From the NCBI GenBank assembly GCA_021495925.1, contig JAKEKT010000135.1, forward strand, positions 1 through 64,000: a stretch of DNA of 64,000 nucleotides, written 5' to 3'. Below the pieces are notes generated by a model. It was not told where the DNA came from. It saw only the letters and a list, made by a program, of their open reading frames with translations, and searched no databases. Origin of the DNA: Diplodia intermedia. Lineage: Eukaryota; Ascomycota; Dothideomycetes; Botryosphaeriales; Botryosphaeriaceae. Each line of letters starts with the position of its first letter. Within the stretch, counting starts at the first letter, position 1. This document shows, in pieces, positions 41,332 through 54,000 of the stretch. Both the position numbers and the translations under genes were made by a program.

Positions 41332-44300
41332 ATGAATCCCGTAGAAAGAGGTTATCGTCTCGGTGTAGACATTGGTGTGAGTGCCTTTCATCTTCCCCAC
41401 TTACGAGATTTGGCTGAGAGGCTGGGACAGGGAACCTTCACCGATATCTGCGTCATCACGCCCGACGGCAAGACTGTCTCCGCCAAGGTGCCTACCAATG
41501 TCTCAGACCAGAGCATCGCCGTCAAAGAGGGCGTCGACCAGGTCAAGGAACTGTTGAAGGACAGGTACGGTTGGGTCGGCAAGTTCGACTACATCCACCA
41601 CGGCACGACCGTTGCAACGAACGCCATCCTCGAGGGAAAGGGAGCCAAAACAGGTCTTATCGTCACATCTGGGCACAGAAGTGTCCTCAGTACAAGGCGT
41701 TCCCAAATCCCCGGGGGCCTGGGATCCTGGATCAACTGGCATCCACCCACTCCTCTCGTGCCTCTGGAGAGAACCGTCGAGGCTCCCGAGCGCATCTCAA
41801 TCCGGGGAGAGATCGTGCATGAGCTGGACCATGACGCTTTACGAGCGAACCTGCAAGATCTCAAAAGGCAGAAGCCGGAAGCCGTTGCAGTCAGTCTGCT
41901 CAACTCGTTTGCGAATAATGAACATGAGGAGACCATTCGGAAAATCGTCAACGAAGAATTCGGGCCCGAGGTCGAGGTCGTCACTTCCACCGAGGTCCTC
42001 CCAGAGATTCAAGAGGCAAGTGGTCAATATTCTCCACCAAATTATGTACTGATTGCAAGCAGTACGAGCGGACGGTCACCGCGGCTGCCAACGCGGTTGT
42101 CAAGCCGATTGTCAAGAGATACCTCGGCGGCTTGAAGAGACTTCTTGCTCCGGACACCGACACCCTCCGTATCCTCAAATCCGACGGTGACCTCACGTCC
42201 ATCGAGCTCGCCGGCGAACAGCCAGTCAATATCTTGATGAGCGGACCTGCAGGGGGTGTGATTGGCGTTGGCCAACAAGTGTCGAAGAACACGCCGTTCA
42301 AGAACCTCATCACCCTCGACATGGGGGGCACTTCGACTGATTGTGCTCTGATTCCGGGCACAAATGCAGTTCTCCGGCGTGAGACTGTGGTCGGAGCTCA
42401 CACAGTGAAAGCCCCTTCGGTCGATGTTCGGACAGTAGGTGCAGGCGGTGGCTCGATTGCCCACTACAACTCTCTCACGGACGCGCTTCGTGTGGGACCA
42501 GAGTCTGCCGGCGCCACTCCAGGCCCTGCCGCCTATGGCAAAGGTGGCAGCTTAGCAACTGTGACGGATGCGAATCTTGTCCTCGGGTACCTCCCTTCGC
42601 AGATTCTGGGTGGCAAGTTTGCCCTCGACGTGCAGGCCGCTGCAGCATCCGTAGAAACCATAGCCAAGCAGATGGGCATGGGAGTTACGCAGGCCGCCGA
42701 AGGCATCATCGACATGGTTAATGAGACCATGCACGGCGCTTTGCGTCTCGTCTCGGTCGAACAAGGCTACGACCCACGGGAATTCGCGCTCGTCGCGTTC
42801 GGAGGCGCCGGTCCACTTCATGCGAACGCGGTTGGGAAGCTGTTGGGAGCCAGCCCGGTCATCATCCCACCTGCTCCCGGCATCCTCTGTGCCCAAGGGG
42901 ACGCCACTACAAAGATGAGCCACGAGCTGTCCTGCACATACATCAAGCTCTTCTCCGAGACGTCGGCCGAGGAGCTGAGGGTGGCGTACGATAATCTCAA
43001 GTCGGGCTGCATCGAGACCATGGAAAAAGCTCTTGGCACCGACAAGCCGTCGCTGGACCTCTCCTACCAAATGGACATGCGGTACAAAGGACAGGCTCTG
43101 ACCCTCACCGTCGACATGGTGGAATCCGACCTCATGTCCGAGACTTCCAAACTGTTGCCCTTCCTTCGTGGGAAGCTTGAAGTCGTACACGAAAAGCAAT
43201 TCAGTTTCTCTCTTCCGGACACCAATGACTTGGAAATCATGCGTCTCCGCGTCAAGGCCACGGACGGTTCCCCGGAAGCCATCATCCAACCGATAGAAGC
43301 CGCACCCGACAGCACCCCGCCGGCATCCGCCATCATCACCCGCAGCCCCATCGTTTGCAATGGGGAGACGGTCGAAGCCGTCTTCTGGGACCGCGCAGCA
43401 ATCACTAAGAAAGGGTATAAGGTATCCGGCCCCTGCGTCATCACGGAGATGGACTCCAACACGCTCATCCTACCCGGCTACAGCGGAGAGATTGACAGCA
43501 TGGGCAACATCCTCATCACACCGGACAAGGCTGCCCAATCCGCGGCACAGGAGACAGCGGACACTAGGGATGCGGCACAGAAGGCGGTTGCACAGAACCC
43601 GCTCATCCCGACACTGATTGCCAGTGCTCTGGGCAGCATCCGCCGCGAGATGGACACGCTGATGCTGCGGTGCGCCATGAGCCCGGCCATCCGCGACCAG
43701 CAGGACGAGTTCAACGTCATCACCAACACGCGCGGCCAGATGCTTGTGGGCCAGTTTGGCAGCTTCATCACCCAGTTTCTGAAGAACTGGAAGGGCACCA
43801 TCGAAGAAGGCGATGTCTTCGTGACAAACGACGTGTACGGCACAGAAGGCGCCGTGTCTCATTTGAACGATGTCATAGTGCTCCTGCCCATCTGGTACCA
43901 CGGGAAGACTGTTGGCTGGGCTGCCAACTTTGGCCACCTGACGTGAGTAGTATTCCATCCAACGCCCCCCAATGGTGACTGACGAATGGCAGAGATGTCC
44001 AGGGAAAGGTGCCTGGGTCGATGAGCATCAATGCCTCCACCATCTTTGAGGATGGCTTACAGATTCCGCCTGTGAAGCTGTACAGTAAGGGCGTATTCAA
44101 CCATGACTTGATGGCAGTGCTGCTGAGGAACAGCCGACTCCCCGACTGGTTCCAGAGCGATGTGACTGCTCTGGTTGCTGCATGCCGGACTGCCGCCACT
44201 CGGGTCTGCGAGGTGAGTGTGGTCCCCCTCGACGTGTTCGCTCTCTAACACTCTCCAGCTCTGCGACCGTTACGGCGTCCAAGTCTACCACGCGGCGTGC

Positions 44301-45626
44301 GACAGTCTGCTGGAGCGGTGCCGGTCGGCCATCAGCCAGATCATCGCGACCAAGGTGGACGACGAGCGCAGCAGCTTCACCGACTTCGTCGACGACAACG
44401 GCGCGGGGGCCGGGCCGTGGGCCATCGCGTGCTCGATGCAGAAGCGCGGCGGCCGGCTGGTCTTCGACTTCGACGGCACCAGCCCGCAGGCGCCGACGTC
44501 CATGAACTTCTACCTGTCGACGCCCATGTTCAAGATGTTCATCGGCTACTTCCTGCTGGCCATCCACGACCCGCACTGCGTCGTCAACGACGGCTTCCAC
44601 GACCTGGTCGAGCTGCGCATCCCGGCGGGCACCATCCTGCGCCCGCTGCGGCCGGCCGCGCTCTCGTGCCGCACCCACCTGCTGGGGCGCATCATGGACG
44701 TGATCCAAGCCCTCTTCGGCCAGCGCAACGCGGCGTACCGGGCGGCCGCCGGCTTCTCCGACTCGCCGCACCTGTTCTACTCGGGCTTCCGGCCTGAGGA
44801 CGGGAGCGAGTTCCTGCTTTACCAGATCGGCTTCGGCGGGGTGCCCGCGCGGCCCGCGGGCGACGGGCCCGACTGCCACTGCCTGTTCCCGGCCATCAAG
44901 AGCATCCCGACCGAGACCATCGAGCTGTACTTCCCGCTGCTGGTCGAGCGCAACGAGAGCGTGGCCGACAGCGGCGGCGCCGGCTTCTTCCGCGGCGGCA
45001 ACGCCCAGCGGACCTTGTATCGCTTCCTGGCCGCCGGCGAAGTGTCCATCCACGACGACAGATGGCTGACGATGCCGTGGGGCGTCAACGGCGGGATGCC
45101 GGGGATGCGATCGCGCAAGGGGATACACAGGGCCGAGAGCCCGGGCGTGTGTGAGGTGCTGCCGAGCAAGATGGATCATCTGCGCGTGAGGCCGGGCGAT
45201 GTGCTGGAGTGGGTCACTTGGGGCGGGGGCGGCCTCGGCGATCCCCTCACTCGGTCGCCTGAGACGGTTGCGCTGGAGGTGCATCGGAAGCTTGTGACGG
45301 TGGAGGGCGCGAGGAATAACTACGGCGTTGTCGTCGAGGAGTGGGCCTTTGGCGTCGATGTGGAAGCTACCGAGGAGTTGAGGGGGGAGATGCGGATGAA
45401 GCGACCGGTGGGGTGGAAGGCGGAAGGGTACAACCGTGGTGGGAGCTTAAAAGAGTTGATGGAGAGGTGCGAGGAGGAGACGGGGTTGAAGCCGCCAAGG
45501 CCCCAGTGGTGGGATGAGCCCTATGGGCCGCACATGGCGACGCCGTATACGGTGAGCTGGTTTGAGAAGATGAGGGAGAGGGAGAGGGATGGAGTCGAGG
45601 CGTGGGGCGGCGATGTTGACGTATAA
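41332..45626 (+). CDS. Hydantoinase/5-oxoprolinase family enzyme (A and B domains fused)
   Basis: ATP-dependent opening of 5-oxoproline, hydantoin or a similar ring; cytosolic. Five exons: 41332-41376, 41431-42015, 42063-43942, 43993-44212 and 44259-45626, 1365 residues, near the size of eukaryotic 5-oxoprolinases. Exon 1/2 joining restores the ATPase phosphate-binding motif GVDIG-GTFTD, which the unspliced frame lacks. HHGTTVATNAILEGKGAKTG, GGTSTDCALIPG and FGGAGPLHANA mark the A domain. MRCAMSPAIRDQQDEFN, NDVYGTEGAVSHLND, GGAGFFRGGNAQRTLY and WVTWGGGGLGDPL mark the B domain. The second intron is GC-AG (GCAAGT donor, 42016-42062); its removal gives EIQE-YERTVTAAANAVV as expected. All others are GT-AG. 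Exact substrate cannot be told from sequence. It ends about 0.5 kb from the RIP block yet looks intact. Confidence 0.93.
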
Positions 45627-46140
45627 ATAAGGTCTACTCTTTTCGAAGAATTCATTCCGAGGGATCCGGTTTAAGCCAATTCTGGTTCCGTTGTAGCAAA
45701 GAAGAACTGCACCCGCCACACCCTATCTACTCTTCTCGCCTTCCATAGTAGCCTTCGAACACTATACCTTGCTTGCGCAGCGGTTTCCTCTCGTTCAGCC
45801 GCACTTCCTTTCATGTCTCTCTTTAGGAGGGGGGAGATTGGAACATGGCGTTTGTAACCGCACTGAACTTTAAAACGGTCGCGTTTGAGAAGCAACGGAG
45901 CACAGCGGCAAGAATTCAAGACAGCGACGGGGGAGCAGGCTTATGTACGGCCGGAAGGTTTGCACGGCGATCGGCGGGTCGGGCGCGGAGTCCAATCGAT
46001 GGGAGGTCGATGGCGACATGGCATCGATGGGTAGCGGTTTCGGTGGTGAGCCCGAGGCAGCGGCTGCATCGTCGTAGGCTTACCTAGACAGTGTCACGCC
46101 TCTATACTAGCATAGAACTAAGGGTGGACTATAAGCCTTC
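45627..46140. other. Boundary between gene-bearing DNA and the RIP block
   Basis: Normal dinucleotide use continues to about 46085 (CAGTGTCACG still present near 46090); beyond about 46130 CpA and TpG almost vanish. No gene recognised. Confidence 0.6.
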
Positions 46141-46899
46141 TAGATAAGAACTAAGCGTTAGAAGCCGAATTAACTATTTTTTCTTTATTTCTTAGTTAGC
46201 TAGTTATAACTATATAAGTTTACTAATTTTTTCTTTCTCTTCTTTTTTTTCTTTAGCTTAAAAACTTTATTAATTTATATTTAAATTAAACTTTATTTTT
46301 TATAAATTATAATACTTTTTTAAGCTTATCTAATTTAAGTCTTTCTCTTAGTTATAAGTAAAAGTTTATTTTACTTTATATTAAGAAGAAAGTATCTCTT
46401 TACTAACTCTTTTTATTTTTACTTATAGTAAAATCTAGAGTATTATCTAGAAAAAATAAGTTTAAAGTTTTTATTTTAATATTATTAAAAAAAGAATAGA
46501 TTTTTACTTTTATTCTAGCTTAATAAGTTTATTATAATTAGATCTTATTATAACTTAGTTTTCTACTACTTTAAGAAGAAGTAAAAAGAAAATTAAAATA
46601 TTAAGAAATTCTTCTTAAATTAATTTTTTCTTAATTTTAAGCTTTTTATAAAAATCTAGTAGCTTCTTATTAAAAATAATATTAATTCTAGCTAAGTAAA
46701 CTAAGATTAATCTTTTACTTTTATTATAAATAATCTTTATTATCTATATCTTCTTCTTAACTCTAGAAATTAATAGCTTAATATTAATTAAATTATCTTT
46801 ATTAATACTTTAGATCTTCTAATTATAACTATCTACTATACTATTTATTACTATAATTAGATTAACTAAAAACGTATTATTAAGCTTTAAAAATATAGA

Positions 46900-48700
46900 A
46901 AATAGATATAAAATAAAAACGCTAAGAAGCTTATTACTTAGACTAAAATATAATAGCTAAAGAAAAAGACTTAGTAGCTATTAAAAAAGATCTAATAGTA
47001 GAAGAAGAAAATTACTTAACTATAAACTAATATTATTTAAATACTTTAAAGAAATAAACTATTATTTTTATATAATTTCTTTTAGTCTATTAAAAGTAAA
47101 GCTAAGTTTTTAGATTCTTCGCGCTTTAATAATAATAAGAAATAAAACTTTTAGATCTAAAAGACTAATATTCTTAGTAAGCTTTATATTAAGATTTGCT
47201 ACTATTATTTTAAATAAAATAAAATTACGTATATCTTTAAATATATTAATAAAGAGACTAATTAGTATATATTATTTTATATAGAGTTAAATAGTCTTTT
47301 AGCTTATCTTACTACTAAGTTTATTCTAGACTATTTAATTTAGATCTTTATAAATCTTTTTTTAAAAAAGAAGACGCTAAAGAGCTATTTTAAGCTTAAA
47401 ATATTCTTTAATAAAATATTTAAGAATTTTTATACTTAATTTACTAAGACTATTACTAAGATAAAGATTTCTACTATAAGCTAGTTTAATAATCTATAAA
47501 TACGTCTTACTAATACTCTTTAGCTAGATCTATAGTTAATTAAGAGTATTCTTTATAAAAGTATTAAAGAACTAGCTAGCGCTTATAGAGTCTAGAACTA
47601 TATTTATTAGAACTAAAAGTAGAAGAATAATTAATATAAGAATATTATCTTTTATAACTTAATTTATACTAATACTTTTAGTTCTAGCTTAAAATTCTTA
47701 ATAATCGTCTCTCTCTTTAATAAGCTAAGTAAGAAAGCTAATACTAAGATTAAGAAAAAGTTAAATAAAAATAAAAAATATTTTTTTAAGAAAGAACTCT
47801 ACTTTAAGTATAAAACTAAGAGATATATAGTATATAATTACTTTAATAAGAGTAATCTCTTTCTTAATATATTAAAGATAAAAGACTTTTTTAAGTCTAA
47901 CTTTTTTAAGTCGTCTTATATAAAGAAGATTCTTACTAATAATAATAACTTAAAAAATAAGTAGCTCTTTATATAAACGCGCTAAAAAGCTAATATAAAG
48001 TTTTTTACTTAAATATTTATTTTAGCTCTCTTTAGTCTTTTATCTTTATTTCTTTTTTAGTATCTATTATTCTTTATTTTTAGAATAGATAGCTAGTAGT
48101 TAATATATTAGTAGATATTAAAGTTCTTCTTTATACTATTATAAGCTAAGACTTCGCGTACTAGATAATTAAGAAAATTAAGTATTCTTTTTTTTTTTTA
48201 ACTAAATCTATTTTCTTTATTCTTACTAATAGTAGCTATAATTCTACTATTATTTAGAAGCTTTATCTCTTTATAGAGATTTAAAAATATTAGAAAAGCT
48301 TAGCTTCTCTTTTTATTATATAGATTCTAGAAAAATATAATATAATTCTAGATCTAGAATAAATAAAAGTCTATAAAGTTTAGCTAAATCTAGATTTATA
48401 GTCTTTTTTATTTAAAGAAGAGTACTACTTTTACTTTTAAAAACTCTTAATCTTTATAACTTTAGCTTTACTATTATTTATAAAAAAATAAAAATCTCTA
48501 ATTATTTAATCTACTTAAATTCTTAGACGTCTACTTAGAAAGAACCGCTATAATTAAAGTATTTATAATAAACTATACTAAATAAATAAAGAGCTTTAGT
48601 CTACTTAAAAAAAGTCTAAAATATTATAGACTTTAGTAGTTAATATCTTTTAGTATATTTATTTTATTTATTTATTTAGTTTAACGTCTCTCTAGAGTCT
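46900..48700 (+). mobile_element. RIP-mutated retrotransposon gag remnant
   Basis: One plus-strand frame remains protein-like apart from RIP stops: a gag-like helical stretch (47400-47700; ISTISQFNN, KSIKELASAYRV), a Lys-rich linker, then YFKYKTKRYIVYNY at 47800-47841. Reverting G-to-A/C-to-T changes at TA sites turns it into the pattern of a CCHC zinc knuckle (C-x2-C-x4-H-x4-C). The knuckle and linker point to an LTR-retrotransposon gag. Limits are approximate and the LTRs were not found. Confidence 0.45.
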
Positions 48701-49380
48701 AGAACTATTAGAGATAAGGTTTCTTAAGAGGGCCTACTTCTATCTATATATTTAAATATATACGTGTTAAAGAAGAATTCTAGAAGAATACTAGAAATAA
48801 TATACTTAAAAGCTTAAAGAAGAGTAGAGAGCGTAAATAAAATAAAGAAAAAATAAATAAAATAAAGTAAGAGCTTAAAAACTAATAAAAATAAAGATAA
48901 AAGTAAAGTAAGTAAGTTCTCTTCTTAAAGAGAATCTTTTTAACTAATTAGATTTATTTAGCTTTCTTCTATCTAAGACTAATACTTATTTACTATTTAT
49001 TATAACTAGTTAAAGTATTACTACTAGCGAACTAGCTATATAATTCTACTTCTAAATTTAGAAATCTAAAAAAGAGCTCTAAATAAAGATTACTTAACTA
49101 AAAATTAAATCTTAATTTTTTAGCCCTAGTAGCTTAGTTACTAACTATACTAGATAGTCGTAGATACTAGTAGAAACGACTATTTAAGCTTAAATATCTA
49201 CTATTTAGCTATTTTTCTTCGATTCTCGCCCGTTTCTACTCTAAATCGAAAGCGGCGAGGGCGCTAAGAATAAGAAGAAGTAGAAGAAAAGAATAAAAGA
49301 AAGAAATAAGTATAAATAAGCGTTTAATAATATATATTTAGATCTTATTAGATAAGTTATTTAATTACTATTATCTAGAT

Positions 49381-51112
49381 TTAGGCGTTCTTATATTTAC
49401 TATACTCTTAGCTATATCTAAGAATTCGATACGCGCGCTAGTAGCCGACTAGTAGTATTAGAGGCTCTTCTCGGGGGGTAGTATTAGATTAGATTCTTTA
49501 GCTATAGAGCTAGAGTTATAGATTAGCGGATAAGAAAGATCTTAGCTTAGAAGAAGAGTAGTAGCTAAAGAAGAGAGAATCTTCTTAAAGAATCTATATT
49601 TACTTCTTTAGCTATAGTCTATAACTTCTCTCGTCTAAGACTTTAGGCGAAGAGCGATAGTCTTCTAAAAGAAGATCTTTCGTAGAATTAACGCTCTCTA
49701 ACTAGTTATCTTCTTAATATCTTTTACTCGATCTTTATCTTTTCGCTTACTAGCGCTTCTTATAGAGAGAATAGAGTATAAGATTAAGGCTAGGCCTTCG
49801 CCTTTTACTAAAGTAAGATTAGAGTCTAGAGACTTAATTATTAGCTAGAGCGAAGTTAGAGGCCTTTAAATAGATTATTATTAAGAAAGATTAATATTCT
49901 TTTAGTCTAATTATTAGCCTCTCTCTTCTCTCTATCGTCTCTATCGACTAGATCGAAGTTCTATTTACTTATTCGCTAAGCTCTATAGTCTTTCTATCTC
50001 TTTTCTATTACTTTCTTTCTCTCTTCTTCGTACCTTTAGCGAGGTCTAGAGTCTACGCGTAGATAGAAGTTCTCTAGCTCGCTAGAACTAGAATATTCGA
50101 AGACGTAGTCGCTTTTCTAGCCTCTCTCTTCGTAGATATTTATACTCTCTAGTAGCCGAAGCTACTATCTACTAGCCATCTTAATCTTTCTATATAAATA
50201 ACTACGAGGTCTCGCCCTAGCTTTTTCTACTAATCTCGATTTTCTTTAGCCTTTTATCCTCGTAGACTACTCCGCGAGGCCTTTTATCTAGAAAACCTTA
50301 GACTATAGTATTAACGAGGGCGCGCGGCGGGGTAGGTTTAGTATATATAAATAGAAAAAAGTAGAAAAGAATAGTAATAACTAAAGAAAATAGAAAGAAA
50401 AGTAACTATTTCTTCTACTTCTCTTCTATACTACTATTATTAGCTTCGGCTAGTATAGTATTCTATATTAAATCGGCCTAGGCTCTATTTAAAAATAAGA
50501 CATCTAGTTTACGTAAAGTAATATATAGAATAGCTATCGTCTTAATAAAGTTCTTCTTTACTATCTAGTAGTTAACTCGTATAATATCGTTTAAGTTAAT
50601 CTTCTTATTAAAAATAGCCCGCTTAGCTACTTTATTAATAGACTAAGATAGATTAAAGTAGGCCCTCTTATCGATATACGTATAGTAGAACGAGAAGCCG
50701 TAGAGGTAACGCCGGCCGTAGCTAAAAAGATTTAGGCGGTAGCTTAGTAGTAGCTTCTAATCGGCCGTAGGCGCTACTAGTAGATTATTAGTAAGAAAGA
50801 AGTAGAAAATAGCGCGTAAAGAGATAGACGAAGTAGATAAAAGAATATCGCGATAAGCTTACGTTATATTCGTTCTTCGTTCTCTCTTAATAAGCGCGTT
50901 AATATCGATTATTAGTAGACTAGATAAGAAAGCATCGTAGAGAGTACTAGAGTAAAGGCTTCGAAAAAAGAGCGTCTTAGTAAATAATAGTACGGTTAAG
51001 AGAGAGTTAGCCTAGTCTAGACCTATCTAAACGCGCTAAAACTTAGCATAAATATACGAGAAGCGAAGCCTCGGCGAGATAAGACTAAGAACGTTCGCGA
51101 TAATATAGTTAG
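49381..51112 (-). mobile_element. LINE copy A, 5'-truncated, RIP-mutated
   Basis: Starts at TTAGGCGTTCTTATATTTAC, the same sequence that begins copies B (51115) and C (61860). It follows them closely for about 1.73 kb, then stops at GCGATAATAT where B and C continue. A shared end with a variable other end is expected of 5'-truncated LINEs with the 3' end at the low-coordinate side, so the element runs on the minus strand. Internal landmarks are the GCGCGCGGCGGGGTAG-like segment and TATATAAATAGAAAAAAGTA about 0.93 kb in. Confidence 0.65.
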
Positions 51113-51114
51113 AG

Positions 51115-54000
51115 TTAGACGTTCTTATATTTACTATACTCTTAGCTATATTTAAGAATTCGATGCGCGCGCTAGTAGTCGGCTAGTAGTATTAGAGGCT
51201 CTTCTTAAAGGGTAGTATTAGATTAGATTCTCTAGCTATAGAGCTAGAGTTATAGATTAGCGGGTAAGAAAGATCTTAGCTTAAAAGAAGAGTAGTAGCT
51301 AAAGAAGAGAAAATCTTTTTAAAGAGTCTATATTTACTTCTTTAGCTATAGTCTATAACTTCTCTCGTCTAAGGCTCTAGACGAGAAGCGATAGTCTTCT
51401 AGAGAGAAATCTCTTATAGAATTAACGTCTTCTAACTAGCTATCTTCTTAATATCTTTTATTTAATCTTTATCTTTTCGCTTACTAGCGCTTCTTATAGA
51501 GAGAATAGAATACGAGATTAAGACTAGGCCTCCGCCTTCTACTAGAGCGAGATTAGAGTCTAGAGGCTCGATTATTAGCTAGAGCGAGATTAGAGGCCTT
51601 TAAGTAGATTATTACTAAGAGAGATTAATACTCTTTTAGTTTAATTATTAGCCTCTCTCTTCTTTCTATTATTTTCGTCGACTAGACTAAAGCTCTATTT
51701 ACTTATTCGTCGAGCTCTATAGTCTCTTTATCTCTTTTCTATTACTTTTTCTCTTTCTTCTTCGTGCCTTTAGCGAGGTTCGAGATTTACGCGTAGATAG
51801 AAGTTTCCTAGCTCGCTAGAACTAGAATATTTAAGAACGTAGTCGCTTTTCTAGTCTCTCTCTTTATAGATATTTATATCTCTTAGTAGCCGAAGCTACT
51901 ATCTACTAGCCATCTCGATCTTTTTATATAGATAACTACGAGGTCTCGCCCTAGCTTTTTCTACTAATCTCGGTTCTCTTCGACCTTCTACTCTCGTAGA
52001 CTACTTCGCGAGGCCTTCTACTTAAGGAATTCTAGACTACGGTACCGACGGGGGCGCGCGGCGGGGTGGATTTAGTATATATAAATAGAAAAAAGTAGAA
52101 AAGAATAGTAATAACTAAAGAAAATAGAAAGAAAAGTAACTATTTCTTCTACTTCTCTTTTATACTACTATTATTAGCTTCGGCTAGTATAGTATTCTAT
52201 ATTAAATCGGTCTAGACTCTATTCGAAAATAAGATATCTAGTTTACGTAAAGTAATATATAGAATAGCTATCGTCTTAATAAAGTTCTTCTTTACTATCT
52301 AGTAGTTAACTCGTATAATATTATTTAAGTTAATCTTCTTACTAAAAATAGCCCGCTTAGCTACTTTATTAATAGACTAAGATAGATTAAAGTAGGCCCT
52401 CTTATCGATATATATACGGCGAAACGAGAAGCTATAGAGATAACGCCGGCCGTAGCTAAAAAGATTTAGACGATAGCTTAGTAGTAGCTTCTAATCGGTC
52501 GTAGGCGCTACTAGTAGATTATCGGTAAGAAAGAAGCGGAGAATAGCGCGTAGAGAGATAGATAAAGTAGATAAAAGAATATCGCGATAAGCTCGCGTTA
52601 TATTTATTCTTCGTTCTCTCTTAATAAGCGCGTTAATATTAATTATTAATAGGCTAGATAAGAAAGCGTCGTAGAGAGTACTAGAGCGAAGACTTCGAGA
52701 AAAGAGCGTCTTAGCAAATAATAGTATAGTTAAAAGAGGGTTAGTCTAGTCTAGATCTATTCGAACGCGCTAAAACTTAGTATAGATATACGAGAAGCGA
52801 AGCCTTAACGAGATAAGACTAAGAACGTTTATAATAATATTAGAGAAGCGAATCTTATAGCCGTAGATCTAATATAGTAGCCGTCTTTATAGCCCGTCTA
52901 TCTTCTTATCGAACTAGATAAAGACGCGTTCTATCTTAGTCTAGATAAAGACTAACGTTTCTTTATACTTAAATATAGGCGCTAGATACCGCTAATAAAC
53001 GTTAAGCCGGCTAAATATATTCTAGTTATTAGAGTAAAGAGAGAGAAAGGCGACGAGTTTTACGGCCGCCTCTATACGCTAGATAACGTAAGACACGAAG
53101 TTAATACTCTAAGTTATAGTAGAAAAGTCGAGATAGATAGTCTCTCTTATCTTTATAAGATAGTAAGTATAATTTTAGATAAGTAGTAAGAAGAGTTTAC
53201 TAGCGCTATTAGCTAAAGAGATAACGACCTTATACTTTAGCGGGCTAAGACGTAGTTTTAGTTTTCGTAGGCTAGTCTATAGCTCGAGTAGAAGGCGCTA
53301 GGCCGTCTCGAAGCTAGAGGCAAGTAGCGCGTTATTATTAGCGTAGAAGAGAACGAGTAGAATGCCTTAAAATTACTAGTAGTTTAAGCGAAAGATAAGA
53401 CCGTTAAGATAGATATTAAATAGTAGAGACGAGAGCGGAGAGCCCTACTATAGCCCGCGCGTACGTTAAAATAAAAGAAAGATACGGCCGTTAATAAGCA
53501 CGCGGAAAGAGACGTTAGTAAGTATTAAAAAGACGAGTAGATAAAGTATAAGTCTTTTATAGAGTCTCTCGTATAGTGTCTAGAGTAGAAGGGCGTGATC
53601 TACTATATTAAAGATAGACTTAATATCTACGAAAATAATAACGCGAGAGGCCTTAGAGCTAAGAATATAGTATATAAGCGCGGCGTTAGTCTTAATCGAG
53701 TAGTCGGCGCGAAAGCCCGTCTAGATAGAATTAAGCGCCGTCTAGTACTAGCCCGAAACGGCTCAAAGAAGTAGCCGCTCGAATAGCTTACGTACGACCG
53801 ACTCTAGCGTAATAAGACGAAGATTATTAAGCGTTCTAGAGAAGGCGAAATTCTTAGACGTTAGATAGATCTTCGTTATACTCTAGACGCGGGGCGTATG
53901 GCTAGTAACGACGTAGCGGCGAAAGAGACGAACGAGTAGCCGAGAAATACGTATACTAGCTAGCGCTTTAAGAAGAAAGATATAAACGCTATTATCGTTA
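51115..54000 (-). mobile_element. LINE copy B with readable reverse transcriptase, RIP-mutated
   Basis: Directly abuts copy A and is longer. On the minus strand I read a reverse transcriptase: FRAS-like start, SIKTNAALIYYILSSKAS, then VIIFVDIKSIFNIVDHALLL (53583-53640; motif A with the first Asp), and FYANNNALLAS near 53300-53355, which is FYADDNALLAS with both Asp codons changed to Asn by G-to-A. This is a Tad-like or Jockey-like LINE. The 5' limit near 54000 is a guess. It matches copy C through to the window end (53254 equals 64000). Confidence 0.7.

Noticed and set aside
44097..45284. 395-codon minus-strand frame
   Set aside because: Antisense of the hydantoinase B domain, biased composition, no domain.
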